Positions 13,228 through 14,627 of a DNA stretch of 14,627 nt are shown one piece after another (within the stretch, counting starts at the first letter, position 1; every line of letters starts with the position of its first letter). The notes beneath the pieces are model-generated. The model had not been told where the DNA came from and ran no database searches. It saw only the letters and a program-made list of their open reading frames with translations. Both the position numbers and the translations under genes were made by a program. The stretch is from positions 1-14,627 of the forward strand of contig JADYYV010000361.1 in the NCBI GenBank assembly GCA_020853455.1, written 5' to 3'. Source of the DNA: Alphaproteobacteria bacterium (lineage in GTDB: Bacteria; Pseudomonadota; Alphaproteobacteria; Micavibrionales; UBA2020).

Positions 13228-14150
13228 TCCTGCGGCGCCGGCAGCAGCAGGCCGGTCACGATGTCGTATTTCTGGTGCGGGCGCAGCGTCACGTCGATCA
13301 CGCCGTCAAGCCCGATGTCGTACCATTTCAGGCGCACGCGCGAATCCTTGAACACTTCGATTTCATAGATTTCGCGCAGCAGGTTGCGCGGGTTCAGTTT
13401 CTGGCCGTTCAGCCAGATCAGCCAGTCGCCGGGGCCTTTGTACAAAACGCCGGTCAGCGTGATGGTGCGCACCTGCGGGATCATTTCGCCGCTGCCGCCG
13501 GTCACGGGCGCATCGATATTAACCGACTGGCCGTTCAGCGCCTTGCTGATCTGCACAAGATCCTGCTTGGTATAAAACAGCGAGCGGGAGAACGGCTTCT
13601 GGATATCGTCTTTCGATTCCGGCGCGGGCGCGGTCGAGGGAGACACGCCCGGCACAACACCCGGATGCGTGGCATCGGCGGAAGCGGCGGCGACGCCTGT
13701 CGCAGGGGCGGCGGGGGCGGCGGGTACCTGCCCCTGCGCCAGCATCACGGCATTGGCAGCCTGCTGCTGGACGGCGGTCGGCTGCGCGGCAGGTTGTTCA
13801 GACCCGAACTGAACAAGCAGTGACCTGTCTGTAGGCGTTTGCGATTTACTTCCGTCGGCGTTAACGTACATTTCATTCCCACCGGCAGCCGCGGCCCTTT
13901 CGGCGCGGTATTTTTCCATTTTACTGCGGGAATCGCTCTCGTTCTTGGCTGTGCCCTTTTCATCTCTAACCGAAGGCTGCGCAGTGCCGTTTTTGCGGGC
14001 GTTATATTCGTCCATCGACATCTTCGTGGTGGTGCCATCGGGATTCTTGATGCTGACGTTTTCGATGCCTATAACCGTGTCGGCATTCGCGCCGTAGGGG
14101 AAAACGACAAAAGCAGACAAAAGAGCGAGGCGGTAAAAGGACCTGATCAT
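13224..14150 (-). CDS. Exported pilus-biogenesis protein with PilP/MshK/GspC-like C-terminus
   Basis: The 308-residue protein has a Sec signal peptide, with likely cleavage at ANA|D after residue 23. A charged region (24-118) contains two NxDG segments, NPDGTTTKMSMDEY (36-49) and NADGSKSQTP (97-106). A Gln/Ala/Pro-rich linker (about 119-180) leads to a beta-rich C-terminal domain (about 225-300) with TLTGVLYKGPGDWLIWLNGQ and RVRLKWYDIG. That domain pattern (a periplasmic module that reads WxIWxNGQ, then a hydrophobic strand, then VTLRPHQ) resembles the homology region of GspC/PilP/MshK proteins, which link the inner-membrane complex to the secretin. The match is by pattern and position only. 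It overlaps its neighbours on both sides by 4 nt. Signal peptide and export are well supported; the precise family is tentative. Confidence 0.78.
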   Translation of the reverse strand: MIRSFYRLALLSAFVVFPYGANADTVIGIENVSIKNPDGTTTKMSMDEYNARKNGTAQPSVRDEKGTAKNESDSRSKMEKYRAERAAAAGGNEMYVNADGSKSQTPTDRSLLVQFGSEQPAAQPTAVQQQAANAVMLAQGQVPAAPAAPATGVAAASADATHPGVVPGVSPSTAPAPESKDDIQKPFSRSLFYTKQDLVQISKALNGQSVNIDAPVTGGSGEMIPQVRTITLTGVLYKGPGDWLIWLNGQKLNPRNLLREIYEIEVFKDSRVRLKWYDIGLDGVIDVTLRPHQKYDIVTGLLLPAPQE

Positions 14151-14627
14151 GGCTGCCTCGGCGCGTTAGGGTTGTTGGGATCGACGGGCGGCGCGACCGG
14201 CACCACCGTCATCCAGTCGAAAATGGTCGAAGCGGTCAGGAGCGGCACGTTTTCCAGCTGCGCGATGCGGCGCAGGTTGGGATTGTTCAGCGGCTGGCTG
14301 CGCGTGATCTGCAGTTTTTGCAGGCGTATATGCGACGGGAAGCTGGTGTTCATGCGGTCGACGAAGGTATAGAAATTGCTGTCGATCAGCGAGCCGACGC
14401 CGTCGAGCGAGATGCGGCTGTTCAGGACCTTCAGCTGCGCGGTTTCGGCTTCCTGGCTGCTGACAGTGCGCAGTTCCGAGATATTGAAGCCGAAGCCGCC
14501 CAGTTCGGAGGCCTTGCGAACCGCGTCAAGATCGCGGCTGATCTGGAAACGGTCCTGACCGGACATAAATCCGCGCGCCTTCAGTTCCTCGTATTTGGGC
14601 ATGTTGTCTTTGTATTCGGCAAGTTCC
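14147..14627 (-). CDS. PilO/GspM-like pilus assembly protein, C-terminal part (runs off right edge)
   Basis: The frame is open from the right edge to a TGA at 14147, giving 159 visible residues. An ATG at 14602 lies in this frame, but the eight codons before it are also open and continue the same charged helical pattern, ELAEYKDN then PKYEELKARG, so the true start is probably outside the window. A helical segment (about residues 1-40 of the visible part) leads to strands such as RISLDGVGSLIDSNFYTFVDRM and IRLQKLQI. This order, a coiled coil followed by a ferredoxin-like fold, fits PilO, MshJ or GspM, which form the inner-membrane alignment complex. It ends in a Pro/Asn-rich tail and overlaps the next gene by 4 nt. 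The family call is by pattern and context. Confidence 0.65.
   Translation of the reverse strand, partial: ELAEYKDNMPKYEELKARGFMSGQDRFQISRDLDAVRKASELGGFGFNISELRTVSSQEAETAQLKVLNSRISLDGVGSLIDSNFYTFVDRMNTSFPSHIRLQKLQITRSQPLNNPNLRRIAQLENVPLLTASTIFDWMTVVPVAPPVDPNNPNAPRQP

Overview
The window looks like chromosomal DNA of a GC-rich Gram-negative bacterium, and almost all of it is one type IV pilus (T4P) locus of the MSHA/T4a kind. Every gene I can support lies on the minus strand, so the locus reads from right to left. A secretin with a lipoprotein signal, a type IV prepilin peptidase, paired PilT and PilU motors and class III prepilin signals make the pilus assignment solid. The organism is less certain. 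GC-rich codon use and gene style suggest a proteobacterium, possibly an alphaproteobacterium, but no rRNA or other taxonomic marker is present.

Layout in transcription order. (1) 14627-10718: four genes joined by 4-nt ATGA overlaps. These are the C-terminus of a PilO/GspM-like assembly protein (cut by the right edge), an exported protein with a PilP/MshK/GspC-like C-terminus, an ABC-2 type ATPase, and a membrane-anchored Ala/Pro-rich TPR protein. (2) 10700-9891: prepilin peptidase, 17 nt downstream. (3) 9764-7444: pilT (GTG start) and pilU (TTG start), overlapping by 4 nt. (4) 7371-5572: an MshL/PilQ-like secretin interrupted by one in-frame TAA. (5) 5550-3944: an ABC-2 permease and a membrane-anchored protein of unknown family, overlapping by 1 nt. 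(6) 3919-2810: an AraC-family regulator with a seven-helix membrane N-terminus. (7) 2345-1506: a probable structural prepilin, followed by a clear intrinsic terminator. (8) 1350 to beyond the left edge: a long prepilin-like protein ending in a VGVGT-type adhesin motif.

How the parts fit. Prepilins (7, 8) would be cleaved by the peptidase and polymerised by an assembly ATPase and platform protein that are not in this window. PilT and PilU would power retraction. The secretin, with the PilP-like and TPR proteins as partners, would form the outer-membrane exit. The ABC ATPase and permease are more than 6 kb apart in the same gene series and probably form one transporter, in an arrangement reminiscent of PilG/PilH/PilI of Myxococcus xanthus.

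The most notable points are the in-frame stop in the secretin, which should disable the pilus unless it is a sequence error or is read through; the ABC module inside the pilus gene series; the adhesin-like prepilin; and the membrane-embedded AraC regulator next to the pilin gene. No mobile elements, CRISPR arrays, tRNA or rRNA genes were seen.
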